Source of the DNA: Branchiostoma floridae
Lineage: Eukaryota; Chordata; Leptocardii; Amphioxiformes; Branchiostomatidae
Direction of reading: 5' to 3'
NCBI RefSeq assembly: GCF_000003815.2
Contig: NC_049982.1
Location: 25,742,279-25,773,617, forward strand
DNA: 31,339 nucleotides
In this document: positions 20,801-30,595 of the stretch, one piece after another
How the letters are laid out: every line of letters begins with the position of its first letter
Numbering within the stretch: the first letter of the stretch is position 1
Translations under genes and position numbers: made by a program
Notes under the pieces: generated by a model
Seen by the model: the letters and a program-made list of their open reading frames with translations, nothing else
The model's database searches: none
Told to the model about the DNA's origin: nothing

Positions 20801-22107
20801 ACTCTCTATCACCTTTTATGCTGAGTTACAATTAGGTTAAACATCAACCTCTCTGAGGCACGCTAAGTTGGCAATATAATTGAGGACGCCTACCACAGCT
20901 CACTGGTTGGCTACCGGTATACCGCCATTTTGAAAACGTATGTTGTACATCTGTGACAATCAGCACACAAACTATGATGTAAGTGAAAGTACGTTTTATC
21001 AAATGTTCTCTCTTTCATGATCAGGTGCTGTGCATGGAGACTTCAACGACCAGAATGTCCTCGTCGAAGAGGATCCCGCAGACCCAGGGAAGCACAGGAT
21101 CTGCGGGCTCCTGGATTTCGACCTCATCATCTACAACCCGTACGTGTTTGACCTTGCCATCGGTCTGATGTATCTCATGTCTGTAGTGAGAGACCCGGAC
21201 AACCCAATCACATTCGGAGGACACTTTTTGGCAGGTTAGAAGAGATCTTCTTCTACTCAATTCAAACAAGAAGGTCAGTAAACAGTGATGTATAGAAAGT
21301 GAGAAATTGCATGAAGTGGAATGAAATTAGTTCTTTTTTGTTTCCATCATTTTAGGCATACATGTAGATTAGGCGAAGGTGTTCATAATAATATACATGT
21401 TATGTAAATAAGGACCTTATTTGCATAATCACTTAGAAACTTTGTAAGTCCATTGTTTTCCATAACTGGACTTCAATAGATGTAGCACATTAATTCATGA
21501 TAGGTGGAATAGACATCACATATGCAAAGGAAGGATTGATTTGCATAAATTATGCACAAAAATGTTAAACAGATTAGTGATAATGGTGGGAATTTTATAC
21601 TTGGGACCTGCGTAAGTTTGTCAATGATGAACTTCACCGTGCATAAATTATGTAAATAAGTCATTTGCATCAAATTTCCAAAAGCTCTAAATATTTCATG
21701 GAGGCATAAAGTCTATTTGTTTTTTGCATTTATTGCAAGAATATGTTAACATGTATTGTCTGTGTTTTTATGAATCCAGGAAGAGTAGATTAATGGATTT
21801 CAAATAAAACATCGAACGTCATTCGATTTCTTTGATTGTGTTTTATCTATCTACAGGATATGAAAGTGTTCGCCCCCTGACACCAGTAGAACGGGATGTT
21901 CTGTACTACTGTGTGGTTGCCAGGATGTTACAGTCCTACGTTTACGGGCACCACACGGCCAGTATGTACCCAGAGAACAGAGAGTACCTCCTGGTCACTG
22001 CGGGGGGTCTCTGGACGCTCATCGACAGGTGGTGGGGCACCCCGAAGGCAGAGATCTACAGACAGTGGAGAGACATTCAGAAATCTATTCAGAATCAGCC
22101 TAAGTAG
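17889..22107 (+). CDS. HYKK: Hydroxylysine kinase-like protein (aminoglycoside phosphotransferase fold), six exons, 371 aa
   Basis: Seen: exons 17889-18111, 18634-18759, 19207-19337, 20433-20607, 21025-21234 and 21857-22107, all GT/AG, phases 1,1,0,1,1, total 1116 nt ending TAG. Motifs: SYVDLNFYV in the N lobe, VRLLTYLPG at the hinge, catalytic loop HGDFNDQN (222-229, Asp224 as base, Asn229 for metal), and DFD (249-251) in place of DFG. The length is close to the roughly 370 aa of the vertebrate enzyme. Family role: GTP-dependent phosphorylation of 5-hydroxylysine, the step before phosphohydroxylysine lyase in hydroxylysine breakdown. ATG 17889 is preferred because the frame further upstream opens only with a TTG. 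Paralogues of this family exist, so strict orthology is not proven. Confidence 0.88.
19721..20318 (-). mobile_element. 5'-truncated non-LTR retrotransposon (CR1/jockey-like) in kinase intron 3
   Basis: Read on the minus strand, 20290-19846 encodes the C-terminal part of a reverse-transcriptase protein: RVLKKHG, VRPLLEYACPVWHPGLT, VQKRACRIILG, then a Leu/Arg-rich tail. It is followed by AATAAA and a (CAGT)n tail at 19723-19742. No catalytic motifs remain, so it is a dead 5'-truncated copy antisense to the host gene. The clade is uncertain; the microsatellite tail favours CR1/L2-type. Confidence 0.8.
20329..20369 (+). repeat. (AAAC)n microsatellite
   Basis: Ten CAAA units at the 5'-truncation side of the retrotransposon fragment, before exon 4 of the kinase gene. 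Confidence 0.9.
21390..21670. repeat. Octamer-rich repeat (ATTTGCAT / TATGCAAA) in kinase intron 5
   Basis: Repeated TTTGCATAA, TTATGTAAATAAGG and TATGCAAAGG, related to the block at 4786-5175. No coding content. Confidence 0.6.
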
Positions 22108-22289
22108 TGTAGTCATGCATAATGTGTTAATAGCTGCCTACTGCACATGATTTGTGGGTTATGTTAAAGATGAAGGAAACATTCATAATGTTGATTATGC
22201 AGGAGACGAACATCATGTTGGAGACGCTGTTGTGAAGAGATGGGATAGAATATAATGCAGCAATACTTCGCTTTCATGATTTTGATTAC

Positions 22290-23610
22290 TATCTTGCTTT
22301 CCTTCGGTAGTGAAAAGTTCTTGTATTGACAGGAGGGCTGGAATAAGTATTTTGTAATTACCAGATACAGTAGTTTTCTATGAAAAGAGCTCTTGCTATG
22401 GTGCTATTGAAGATAGTGACATAAGAGGCACTCTCCCGTGTTGAATTGGAATACCTTCTACTGACACGGGCTTGAAAGGAAATTCTTGTGCCTGAAAGAA
22501 GGTTTGACAAATGGAAACATCAGAGTGATGTCCCGGTAGTTTCGAATTTTATCAGGATCAGCTGAGCTACTGGTTCCAAATGCTGGTAATACCCAGGTTC
22601 AATGATACTGGGGCACATTGGTTGGGGTTGCGCCCGTTTTTCGAAAGGGGCGTAGACTGGGGGTCCCGTACGTGTTGTTAGGGGGGCGAAGGGCTAGACC
22701 CCCCTCGCTGTAATAGTATACCCTGCTACTGAAACAACATAATGAAACTTTCTGCCCTATATGCTTAAAGGCACTTCAATGGTCCGAACGAACGAACGCT
22801 GAACTCAGAGCCATTTAACGACCGGACACGGACTATGAACACTGAGCTTCTTGCCCCACTATATGTGTTGTACCATATATGTGTAGTGATATATAGGTTG
22901 TTGGATTTATTAGTATTCCATGTAACATGTATTCTGTATCTGTATCTATATAACCGGTATAACCGCCCTTTGGCGTAACACACCAGCTTCGCAGGCACAC
23001 TGTTATATTTTATCTGACCCTTACCTCCCTCATGAGAAGCGGCCTGCTGGCCGATTTGAACTTCACGTGAATAAATAAAAGTTCAATCAAACAAACAAAC
23101 AAATTTACTGCAGATTTCATTTTCTTCCAGTCTTGATGACTTGTTCTTTACATGATATATGGCAGGGGGAGTTACAAATGGTATTTTGTAATTATAAGAT
23201 ACTTTTCTAGAGAAGAAAGGGCATTTTTTCATCGAATGACACCGCGTGTTTAGTTGAAATAGCCTCTACTGAAAGGAAATTCTTGGGCCTGAAAGAAGGT
23301 TTGCTTGACAGATGGAAACACCAGTGAGAGTGATGTTTAGGTAATTCAACTTTAGTAGCCTCATACAGCTGCGCTCCGATCCCCGTTCAAAATGTTGGTA
23401 AATGGGAGATCCAGGTTCAAATCATGTGTAGGGCATGTCTGTTGGGGCTGCCTTCGTATTTCGGAAGGGACGTAAATGGAGGTCTCCGGTTCGAGAAGGT
23501 GCCTCAAGCACGTTAAAGAGAAGGGGCTAGCAACTTTTTGTGAAAAATATACCCTGCTACTGAAACAGCGAGGAAAGTCTCTGACACTACAAAGGCGGAG
23601 GTATATCCAA
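22290..23610 (+). repeat. Duplicated segment, each half carrying a SINE
   Basis: The block 22290-22760 is imperfectly repeated at 23115-23610. Shared anchors in order: ATTTTGTAATTA, AAGGAAATTCTTG, GCCTGAAAGAAGGTTTG, ATGGAAACA, CAGGTTCAA, then the SINE body (TTGGGG, CGGAAGGGACGTA type) and TATACCCTGCTACTGAAACA. The SINE was in place before the segment duplicated. The two halves are separated by a retroposon tail at 22925-23101. Confidence 0.7.
22925..23101 (+). mobile_element. 3' tail of a retroposon ending in AATAAATAAA and (CAAA)n
   Basis: A tract with TATAACCGGTATAACCG, GTAACACACCAGCTTCG, then TGAATAAATAAAAGTTCAAT and CAAACAAAC. The layout is a typical retroposon 3' end. No frame is retained; family not identified. 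Confidence 0.5.
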
Positions 23611-23622
23611 GGACCGTGGATT

Positions 23623-24415
23623 GATGAACTCCACAGCTGTGGATTTCATCGGTAGAAGGATGATGAACTCCACAGCTGTGGATTTCATCGATATGTAGTG
23701 ATGAAATCCACGGGCATTCCGCCGCTAATACTGACATTTGGCTGTGGACTTCATCAGTATGTAGTGATGAAATCCACGGGCATTCTGTCGCTAATACTGA
23801 CATTTGGCTGTGGACTTCATCAGTATGTAGTGATGAAATCCACGGGCATTCCGCCGCTAATACTGACATTTAGCTGTGGACTTCATCAGTATGTAGTGAT
23901 GAAATCCACGGGCATTCCGTCGCTAATACTGACATTTGGCTGTAGACTTCATCAGTATGTAGTGATGAAATTCACGGGCATTCCGCCGCTAATACTGACA
24001 TTTAGCTGTGGACTTCATCAGTATGTAGTGATGAAATCCACGGGCATTCCGCCGCTAATACTGACATTTAGCTGTGGACTTCATCAGTATGTAGTGATGA
24101 AATCCACGGGCATTCCGTCGCTAATACTGACATTTGGCTGTGGACTTCATCAGTATGTAGTGATGAAATCCACGGGCATTCTGTCGCTAATACTGACATT
24201 TGGCTGTGGACTTCATCAGTATGTAGTGATGAAATCCACGGGCATTCTGTCGCTAATACTGACATTTGGTTGTGGACTTCATCTGTATGTAGTGATGAAA
24301 TCCACGGGCATTCTGCCGCTAATATTGACATTTGGTTGGCTGTGGATTTCATCAATATGTAGGGGAGAAATCCACGGGCATTCCGTCGCTAATACTGACA
24401 TTTGGCTGTGGATAG
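23623..24415. repeat. 66-bp minisatellite, ten full units plus a partial, after two palindromic half-units
   Basis: Units start at 23700 and every 66 bases to 24294 (the tenth is 70 bases), with a partial unit to about 24415. Each unit has inverted arms GATGAAATCCAC and GTGGACTTCATC (one mismatch) around a loop of about 32 bases. Two shorter palindromes lie just before (23623-23650 and 23662-23689): the same arms joined directly by AGCT. Because 66 is divisible by three, frames of 254 codons (+) and 118 and 95 codons (-) stay open, but they only repeat a 22-residue unit and are not genes. Confidence 0.95.
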
Positions 24416-26287
24416 TAAAACGCCCTTTCACTAATACGTTTACACAGACTAATCTATTTTAGCTGATTTATGTCAATCGATTGTGTGATACAATATTAAT
24501 ACAGATACCATTTGTAACAATTTGAATTGATTGACTATACAGAGCTAGAAGTACGAAAATGTTACTTTGAAAGTGATTTGCACAAAGCTAGAATGGCTTT
24601 ATTGGATCGTGGAGTATATTATTTGACAATACTAGTAAACACAACAGACAGAGCCTCCAACAGACTCTAACCAGAACATTACAATGTCATGTAAAATATT
24701 TCTGGTACATTTCTAAGTTAAGCTGGATTCAAAAGACAAACACCTTTACTTTGTGCATCATATATTTTAGTCGCATGTTTGTGACTAGTGACCTTCTGTT
24801 TAATGATCGAGTGCAGTCTAATAACTGTTATCAGACTGCACGTCGATTAGCAAATGAAATGCAACCCCTTTATTCTCTTGTAGACAATTAGAACCTGGGC
24901 CAAAATACAATTGTAAGTCATAATCGTAAACCCTTACCACCCAAGCCACAAAGCACAACATTGGGAAGCAGTGCAGTTCTGATGTATACAGTCTGTTGGT
25001 TTAGTATTGTTTGTGATTGATTGAAGAACAAAAGAGCATAATAAGCAATTGGCCTTCTCTGGCTGGGAAAGTTGTCTTGCTAAGCAAGAAGCTTTTATCA
25101 ATCTTGATAAAAGCTCCTTATGCTAAGGGACCAAGAACCCGATTTCCACCTTCCTTCATACAAGGCACACATTCCTAACTTCTTTTCATTTGTAGATGAA
25201 ACACAATTAGAACAAACAAGTAGCGTAAGAGGAAAGTTACATGGCTGGAATAAATGTGTAAACATTACAAAGTTTGGACATGACTTTACAGGCGGTCTCA
25301 CAGCGCCACCTATCTACACTGGTTGGTATTGGAACATGTCCTTCAAGTCGTACACAGTGTGATACTGTGCTGGCCGGATGTTTGCGGGCATTTTTAGCAT
25401 CTTTCTTGAGAGAGTCAATACACTCCAAGCAACTCTGATTTGCAGGGTATAAGTGCGTCTTTATTCATTAGAATATTTCTTTTATATGTCTTTCTTTTCA
25501 TTTGTATTCAAAGACGGATTTTGTACATAAAGATGTATTTCTTGTTTGGACAAGCCTTTTTGTCGCAAGAATGAGGATCTAGGAACAAGAAAGTTTTGTG
25601 TATCCTTTAGGCTGGTGTATCTTAAGAAGAAAAGCGCCGTTAAACGGCTGAAATCATCATTGCAGGTAAACCCGCATCCACAGGAAGGTTTTCTTTGTAA
25701 CAGGGTAAATAACTAACCTCAAGAAGGTTTTCATCCTCCTTGCTAACCTTAAGTTTAATTGGACATCAAACGCTGGTCAACTATAATTATGCCATGGTTA
25801 GATTGATATAGTGGAAGATTCATACCACCACACCCATACCCCGCGTCCCAGACAGGTGATGGAGGGATAAGGAGATAAGGAGTGCGGAAAGTCTCCATCC
25901 CTGAGCAGAGAGCGAGGCGAGTACTTTTCCCAATCCATAAGAAATTAGAGAGGATGGTTGGGTGTTTAGGGTAAAGATACCTTCTTCTTTATATCTCAAC
26001 ACCCTCATACCCTTCCTACTGTCCCTAATTGACCCGACTTTAATTTTCGCCTGTTTCTGCCAACCACCTTTTTATCTTCCTCCCCAAAGTCAAACTGTGC
26101 GCCTTTTTTGTGATAATATCTTTCCCTTTTATACCCATGCACTCATTAGCATACGTGTACATTTGCATAACTCCTCTGATTGGTTACCCTCCAAAATTGA
26201 GTTAACTGACCACCTGTCTGTGGCGCGCGGGGACAGATGTGACGCTGTGAATAGTACACAAAGATTATTCTGTCTCTTTGCATGCAG
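24416..26287. other. Spacer with two perfect or near-perfect palindromes; no gene seen
   Basis: Only short frames without splice support. A 31-base palindrome lies at 24811-24841 (GTGCAGTCTAATAAC arms, one mismatch, one-base centre) and a 26-base palindrome at 25090-25115 (AGCTTTTATCAA arms, exact, two-base centre). Confidence 0.6.
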
Positions 26288-26773
26288 TTCTGGTCACCAC
26301 TGGCTGAGCTTGTCCAGGTAGACCCACGGGCCAGAGCTGACACATCGTCTTGTTGGGAGACTCGTGCAGTAGTTTCTAACACCACAGCTTATGATGGGCA
26401 CCAACCTCTTCTGTACTGCTGTTCACGGGGCATGGAAATACAATGTCAGCAAGGCCACGGCAGGTAAGTTTTATGGATGACGACATCATTAATTTTAAAC
26501 ATGTAGCCATGACCGTAGTTGTAGAAGGGAAACTAGTTCGATGTACATGTAGTAGTCTTCAGACTTTGTGCATCGATCTTGTATGGCCTGTTTGATGTGA
26601 TACCATCCAAGTTAGTTTTGACCATGACGGATGCGGGTTTTCCTGCAATGATAATTTTAACCGTTGGGCGGCGCTTTTCTTGTCTTTGCCATAGGATGCA
26701 CTCCCTTGGCGAAGCAATCTTGATGCTGTTTCACGGTCCACTCTGCAATGACGAGAAGACATATCCAAACCAG
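26288..26773 (+). CDS. Two orphan exons of an unrecognised gene
   Basis: Candidate exon 26288-26463 has acceptor TTTGCATGCAG and donor CAG|GTAAGT and ends in phase 2. Candidate exon 26695-26773 has acceptor TTTGCCATAG, completes that codon and ends at CAG|GTAACA. Both are open in the joined frame (85 codons). The first contains CWETR and LLYCC (Cys-rich); the second ends GPLCNDEKTYPNQ, which faintly resembles the CxxDxxTYxNxC core of a Kazal domain. No start, stop or full domain is seen, so this may be an exon relic or chance. Confidence 0.3.
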
Positions 26774-27095
26774 GTAACATCGTTATTGTCTGAAGAGTCA
26801 AATTAACCTGATGATATCCCTACTAACTGCTATAATCCAAGTTTATTTTTAGTTGAAAAGACGCCCTCTTTAGAGTATCAATCTATTCATGTAAAACTAC
26901 AATCCATATGTTAACAGTTGCAGAAGCTTTATTCTTTGAATCAACGTTTGAACCTCATTAATAAAATAGAACCATAGACATTATTAACAAAGGGGCACAA
27001 CCTTAGAAGATGAGGAACACGTATAGACAGCGGAAGTTGTAACATTCTATTACAATCTGGGTTCGTATGATTATCTTAGAGACGTATAAGTGACG

Positions 27096-27173
27096 GCCCA
27101 GAATTGCATGGAATGGCGCAGGATGGTCCACAAGAGACGTTGCCTTGATGCAGACCACTTGACACAACGATGA
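27096..27173 (+). mobile_element. C-terminal tail of a non-LTR reverse transcriptase
   Basis: The 25 codons before TGA 27171-27173 read AQNCMEWRRMVHKRRC and DADHLTQR, the usual C-terminal signature of non-LTR polyproteins (AQ.R..WR.MV type). The frame is broken by a stop directly upstream, so the copy is truncated to under 100 bases. Confidence 0.6.
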
Positions 27174-27449
27174 AGAGACCTTATCAAGTATCAAGTAAGT
27201 CAGTATGATTATCTTACGGTTATCTGACGTTTTTTGTTGTTGCGAGTTACTGTGTGAAGGAAAGACAAAGTTATGTTTTAGATAATTGATGTGACGTGTC
27301 ATAAAAGCGCGACTTGAGCCCCTAACGTTTTTCTGCATCAAAAACCAGGATCATCCCCAGTCCATTCTACTCCACAGCTGCATAACAGTCGAGCCTAACG
27401 ATTTTCTCATCGCATCAATGTGTGCAGTTACAATAAACCTGCTTCCATC

Positions 27450-27462
27450 AAACATAAATCAT
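27450..27462. repeat. Left copy of the 13-base direct repeat flanking the Penelope pair
   Basis: AAACATAAATCAT, identical at 30583-30595; a C precedes both copies, making 14 shared bases. Likely target-site duplication. Confidence 0.65.
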
Positions 27463-28310
27463 AGCATGAAAGTTCATCTGTGTTGGTAAATGACATTGTG
27501 GAAAAGGCTAAAGCTTTACGTCCAACACCAAATTGAATTGGGACTTACCCAAATTTTCAGCCGACTCCGTCAGCCTTGTTCACGGAATGGACCCGTCTGC
27601 TGTAGCTTCCGGACGTGACGTCAGGGACACACGACTGCAGCAGAGGGTCGTAGATGCCAGATAACCTGTGTCGCCCCCCGTCTCTGTTCAACGTTGGACG
27701 GTGGGCGCGGATGTACACAGCCTCCTTAACTCCTCTTGCAAAGAACTCCGGCTCCGAGTCAAGGATTTTGACTTTCTCAAGTGAAACTGAGTGTCCTGGC
27801 GATTCAATGTGTATATGTTTGGATACCTCCGAGTTAACAGAACTTGGTCGTTGGTGTTCCAGAAATCTCGTTTTTAATGCGCGTTCTGTTTCGCCGATAT
27901 ATGATTCCTTGCACTGACCTTTGTTTGTATTACCTTGGCACGGTATGTGGTAGACCACTCCACATTTGTTCTCTCTGGGCGTTTTGTCTTTAGGAGATAC
28001 AAGTATTTTCCTTAAGGTCTGGGTCGGTTTGAAACAGGTCTTGATGCCGTATTTTCCGAACGTCCTACGAAGTGCTTCGGAGATACCCTTGGAGTACGGT
28101 AAGACCACTAACCCCTTGTTGGGTTTGGAGGAAGTGGATTTCTTTGTTTCTAATGATTGGGGTGGTTTAGGAGTAGTTGCCTTTTCGATGGCCCAATCGG
28201 GGTATCCACACAGTTTTAGGGACTGTATCACATGATCCTTCTCCTCCTCTTTGTCCTGGGGATCAGTGATAATGGTTTCAGCCCGATGGAATAGGGTGCG
28301 ATACGCCTAT
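27463..28310 (-). mobile_element. Penelope-like element, inverted copy (RT end and GIY-YIG endonuclease)
   Basis: On the minus strand, 28302-27557 encodes the end of the reverse transcriptase and a complete GIY-YIG endonuclease: GVVYHIPC, a short Cys-containing insert, ESYIGETERALKTR, LEHQR, KEAVYIRAHRP and IYDPLL, ending in TGA at 27557. Penelope-like elements use this nuclease to nick the target. Coding is open in the visible part until a 2-base deletion at the gap edge (compared with the plus copy), which breaks the frame near 28305. The noncoding tail runs to 27463 and is about 35 bases longer than that of the plus copy. Confidence 0.88.
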
Positions 28311-29052
28311 NNNNNNNNNNNNNNNNNNNNNNNNNNNNNNNNNNNNNNNNNNNNNNNNNNNNNNNNNNNNNNNNNNNNNNNNNNNNNNNNNNNNNNNNNN
28401 NNNNNNNNNNNNNNNNNNNNNNNNNNNNNNNNNNNNNNNNNNNNNNNNNNNNNNNNNNNNNNNNNNNNNNNNNNNNNNNNNNNNNNNNNNNNNNNNNNNN
28501 NNNNNNNNNNNNNNNNNNNNNNNNNNNNNNNNNNNNNNNNNNNNNNNNNNNNNNNNNNNNNNNNNNNNNNNNNNNNNNNNNNNNNNNNNNNNNNNNNNNN
28601 NNNNNNNNNNNNNNNNNNNNNNNNNNNNNNNNNNNNNNNNNNNNNNNNNNNNNNNNNNNNNNNNNNNNNNNNNNNNNNNNNNNNNNNNNNNNNNNNNNNN
28701 NNNNNNNNNNNNNNNNNNNNNNNNNNNNNNNNNNNNNNNNNNNNNNNNNNNNNNNNNNNNNNNNNNNNNNNNNNNNNNNNNNNNNNNNNNNNNNNNNNNN
28801 NNNNNNNNNNNNNNNNNNNNNNNNNNNNNNNNNNNNNNNNNNNNNNNNNNNNNNNNNNNNNNNNNNNNNNNNNNNNNNNNNNNNNNNNNNNNNNNNNNNN
28901 NNNNNNNNNNNNNNNNNNNNNNNNNNNNNNNNNNNNNNNNNNNNNNNNNNNNNNNNNNNNNNNNNNNNNNNNNNNNNNNNNNNNNNNNNNNNNNNNNNNN
29001 NNNNNNNNNNNNNNNNNNNNNNNNNNNNNNNNNNNNNNNNNNNNNNNNNNNN
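28311..29052. other. Assembly gap, 742 N
   Basis: The gap separates the two inverted Penelope arms. Reading frames spanning the N run are not evidence of genes. Confidence 1.
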
Positions 29053-30582
29053 TAGACCCAATAAAATTTCCCCGTTTGTAGGGCAGTCGCCAACACCATG
29101 TAAGAATCTGACAACACTTCGTTGAACTCATTCAAAGACCAGAGGGTGGAAGAAGATGAGGAATTGCCTTCGTACGATGTAACAGCGCTGTTTACATCTG
29201 TCACCGTTGACAAAGCTTGTAATGTGATATTAGAGAGACTAAAAGAAGATCAAAGCTTGTCACAACGCACTACATTGAAGCCTGCCCAGATTGTCGATTT
29301 ATTGAACACTTGCTTAAAGTGCACTTACTTTGTCCATGATGGGATTTACTACCAACAGATCCACGGGGCCGCTATGGGGTCCCCAGTGTCCCCTATAGTG
29401 TGTAATCTTTACCTAGAACACCTTGAACAAGTTGCGCTTAGCACTGCCCCCCACCCACCTTTATGGTGGTACAGATATGTGGATGACACTCATACTAAAC
29501 TTAAGAAAGCGTACGCTGAGGAATTCACTGATCATTTGAACAGTCTAGATCCAGACATTAAGTTCACGTTTGAACAACAGCAGAACAACTCCTTGGCCTT
29601 TTTGGACACACTTACAGTGGTAAAAGAGGACGGCTCTCTCCAGATCAGAATCTACAGAAAGAAAACCCACACTGATCAGTACTTAAACTTTTCTTCCAAT
29701 CACCCACTAGACCACAAACTAGGCGTTATTCGCACCCTATTCCATCGGGCTGAAACCATTATCACTGATCCCCAGGACAAAGAGGAGGAGAAGGATCATG
29801 TGATACAGTCCCTAAAACTGTGGGATACCCCGATNNNNNNNNNNNNNNNNNNNNNNNNNNNNNNNNNNNNNNNNNNNNNNNNNNNNNNNNNNNNNNNNNN
29901 NNNNNNNNNNNNNNNNNNNNNNNNNNNNNNNNNNCAAAGAAATCCACTTCCTCCAAACCAACAAGGGGTTAGTGGTCTTATCGTACTCCAAGGGTATCTC
30001 CGAAGCACTTCGTAGGACGTTCGGAAAATACGGCATCAAGACCTGTTTCAAACCGACCCAGACCTTAAGGAAAATACTTGTATCTCCTAAAGACAAAACG
30101 CCCAGAGAGAACAAATGTGGAGTGGTCTACCACATACCGTGCCAAGGTAATACAAACAAAGGTCAGTGCAAGGAATCATATATCGGCGAAACAGAACGCG
30201 CATTAAAAACGAGATTTCTGGAACACCAACGACCAAGTTCTGTTAACTCGGAGGTATCCAAACATATACACATTGAATCGCCAGGACACTCAGTTTCACT
30301 TGAGAAAGTCAAAATCCTTGACTCGGAGCCGGAGTTCTTTGCAAGAGGAGTTAAGGAGGCTGTGTACATCCGCGCCCACCGTCCAACGTTGAACAGAGAC
30401 GGGGGGCGACACAGGTTATCTGGCATCTACGACCCTCTGCTGCAGTCGTGTGTCCCTGACGTCACGTCCGGAAGCTACAGCAGACGGGTCCATTCCGTGA
30501 ACAAGGCTGACGGAGTCGGCTGAAAATTTGGGTAAGTCCCAATTCAATTTGGTGTTGGACGTAAAGCTTTAGCCTTTTCCAC
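29053..30582 (+). mobile_element. Penelope-like element, plus-strand copy (RT and GIY-YIG), broken
   Basis: The frame 29122-29834 encodes the reverse-transcriptase core: SYDVTALFTSV (motif A Asp), GAAMGSPVSP and YRYVDDT (YxDD box). The frame 29972-30523 encodes the linker and GIY-YIG endonuclease, nearly identical to the minus copy (GVVYHIPC, YIGETERALKTR, KEAVYIRAHRP), ending TGA. Relative to the minus copy there are single-base deletions just before (about 29820) and just after (about 29962) a 100-N gap, and frameshifts near 29085-29118. These may be decay or low-quality bases at gap edges. The N-terminal part is missing in the larger gap. Tail ends at the direct repeat 30583. Confidence 0.88.
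29835..29934. other. Assembly gap, exactly 100 N, inside the Penelope coding region
   Basis: The same stretch is intact in the minus copy and is only 49 bases there, so the 100 N look like a placeholder of unknown size. Confidence 0.95.
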
Positions 30583-30595
30583 AAACATAAATCAT
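30583..30595. repeat. Right copy of the 13-base direct repeat flanking the Penelope pair
   Basis: AAACATAAATCAT, matching 27450-27462 in the same orientation. Confidence 0.65.

Noticed and set aside
23698-24462. Open frame of 254 codons (+) and minus-strand frames of 118 and 95 codons
   Set aside because: They come from a 66-base tandem repeat whose length is divisible by three; the translation is the same 22 residues over and over.
27654-27917. 87-codon plus-strand frame, repeated on the other strand at 30163-30426
   Set aside because: Antisense shadow of the GIY-YIG coding region in both Penelope arms.
28228-29213. Long frames across the N run
   Set aside because: Unknown bases cannot contain stops; only their sequenced ends carry information, and these belong to the Penelope copies.
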